Of a stretch of 64,000 nucleotides of DNA, positions 63,401 to 64,000 are shown piece by piece; the stretch's first letter is position 1; each line of letters starts with the position of its first letter. Location: positions 927,501 through 991,500 of the forward strand of contig NZ_CP017259.1 of the NCBI RefSeq assembly GCF_001735715.1, in the 5' to 3' direction. The notes beneath the pieces were generated by a model that saw nothing but the letters and a program-made list of their open reading frames with translations, was not told where the DNA came from and searched no databases. This DNA is from Formosa sp. Hel3_A1_48. Its GTDB lineage: Bacteria > Bacteroidota > Bacteroidia > Flavobacteriales > Flavobacteriaceae. The position numbers and the translations under genes are program-made.

Positions 63401-63430
63401 CTAAAGTAAATATTTTTTATTCAAAACAAA
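63401..63430 (-). promoter_or_regulatory. Probable promoter of the pheA leader and operon
   Basis: On the minus strand TTTG (63427-63430), 18 bases, then TACTTTAG (63401-63408), one base off TAnnTTTG. Transcription would start around 63395, giving a short leader of about 12 bases before the leader peptide ATG at 63383. Confidence 0.55.
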
Positions 63431-63542
63431 ATTCAATTTTATGTTTTTTGAAATTAGCCCTCAATTTTGATTAATTCTAAAAAAAATAGCGAATTAATTA
63501 AACATTAACTAAAATATCGAGCTTTTACTGAATTGAATTCAA

Positions 63543-64000
63543 TTAATCCAAGAAAATAAGTGTTCCCGTGTAAAGTTGGGTGACATCTACCTCTGCTGGG
63601 GTATGTACAGAGATCAAGTTCCCAGTACCGCGTAATTCTCCTTTGAGAGATTGTAAGGGATGTACAACAATATCATGGCTACTGCGGTGTAAAATTATCA
63701 CATTCTGCGCTAAAAGGTTTGCTCCAAAAAAAGCTGTTGTACCCGAATAGAATCCAACAGAAAGATTATCTACAGCGCCAGATACAATAAATTGCGATAG
63801 ATTATTTGAAATTACATTTAAGCTTTCAGCTTGTATTATCAAATCAAAGTCACCCAAACTTAATTGATCTTCACGAAAATTTTCAGAGATTAAATTCAAA
63901 TCTTGAAATGTTAATACCCCTAAAGATTTTATTGTATACTGAGAATTACTTCGGATTTCTGTAAGATTTGGGGTAGTCACTGTGATTTTAGTAGGTCTAT
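63543..64000 (-). CDS. GIN domain (DUF2807) protein, 5' end outside the window
   Basis: The 3' part of a gene whose frame stays open to the window edge. A GTG at 63980 is not the true start. The visible ~150 residues show the right-handed beta-helix-like pattern of the head GIN domain: VTTPNLTEI, FDLIIQAESLNVISNNLSQFIVSGAVDNLSVGF, LLAQNVIILHRSSHDIVVHPLQSLKGELRGTGNL. These proteins are exported and of unknown, perhaps adhesin-like, function. No clear terminator follows it. Confidence 0.8.
   Translation of the reverse strand, partial: RPTKITVTTPNLTEIRSNSQYTIKSLGVLTFQDLNLISENFREDQLSLGDFDLIIQAESLNVISNNLSQFIVSGAVDNLSVGFYSGTTAFFGANLLAQNVIILHRSSHDIVVHPLQSLKGELRGTGNLISVHTPAEVDVTQLYTGTLIFLD

Noticed and set aside
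63531-63544. Perfect palindrome AATTGAATTCAATT at the 3' end of the GIN gene, considered as an operator or terminator
   Set aside because: It is pure A/T-rich with a GAATTC centre, has no loop or T-run, overlaps a stop codon and is not repeated elsewhere in the window; chance is likely.

Overview
The window looks like chromosome of a marine-type member of the Flavobacteriaceae (Bacteroidota). The evidence is low GC, no Shine-Dalgarno-like sites before most starts, several promoters of the Bacteroidota type (TTTG at -33, TAnnTTTG at -7), a type IX secretion (T9SS) type B sorting domain, M16 peptidase pairs, DUF3098 next to ftsX, DUF4301, a three-gene succinate dehydrogenase with a fused cytochrome b subunit, and a DAHP synthase-chorismate mutase fusion. 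No insertion sequence, prophage, CRISPR array or rRNA operon was seen. Gene density is high and no gene-free stretch exceeds 300 bases.

Layout. 1-7.2 kb: terminator, tRNA-Leu, an M20 dipeptidase, then a minus-strand run of MmcQ/YjbR protein, cyclase-family hydrolase, hemW, ruvC, a TonB-C-like lipoprotein, pckA and a DUF423 protein. 7.2-13 kb: saccharopine dehydrogenase-like enzyme with an Lrp regulator, a membrane Zn peptidase, a SemiSWEET transporter and leuS. 13-16.3 kb: plus-strand operon ftsX, DUF3098, uppP, truB and a small exported protein. 16.3-22 kb: two tandem ppk2 genes, DUF3127 protein, flavin reductase, orphan histidine kinase, HIT protein, greA, Rieske-like lipoprotein. 22-27.8 kb: a TonB receptor behind a TPP riboswitch, next to a translationally coupled operon of phosphopantetheinyl transferase, PnuC-type transporter, NadR-like kinase and DUF4301 protein. 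27.8-37 kb: ahcY, acetyltransferase, rplU-rpmA, M16 peptidase pair, a frameshifted EamA transporter, an HMA-domain lipoprotein and an aminopeptidase P. 37-44.6 kb: sdhCAB, an Ig-like lipoprotein, ComF-type protein and glycyl-tRNA synthetase. 44.8-54 kb: a T9SS type B surface protein with five almost identical 198-bp repeats, a 1145-residue outer membrane protein with a SprA-like segment, xth, an OmpA-type lipoprotein and an aldo/keto reductase. 54-64 kb: minus-strand housekeeping and aromatic amino acid genes (rlmN, queA, aroA, MazG-like, dtd, rsgA, DAHPS-CM, tyrA, aminotransferase, pheA) and the 3' part of a GIN-domain protein.

The most notable regulatory structure lies in front of pheA. It is a 25-codon reading frame with 11 aromatic codons (6 Tyr, 4 Phe, 1 Trp), followed by a perfect 7-bp hairpin and nine U residues that abut the pheA start codon, plus an alternative pairing overlapping the end of the frame. 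This has every part of a ribosome-mediated attenuator controlling pheA-aminotransferase-tyrA-DAHPS/CM. Other points of interest are the TPP riboswitch with a terminator-type platform before the TonB receptor, the frameshift at an A8 tract in the EamA gene, and the recently amplified repeats in the T9SS protein.
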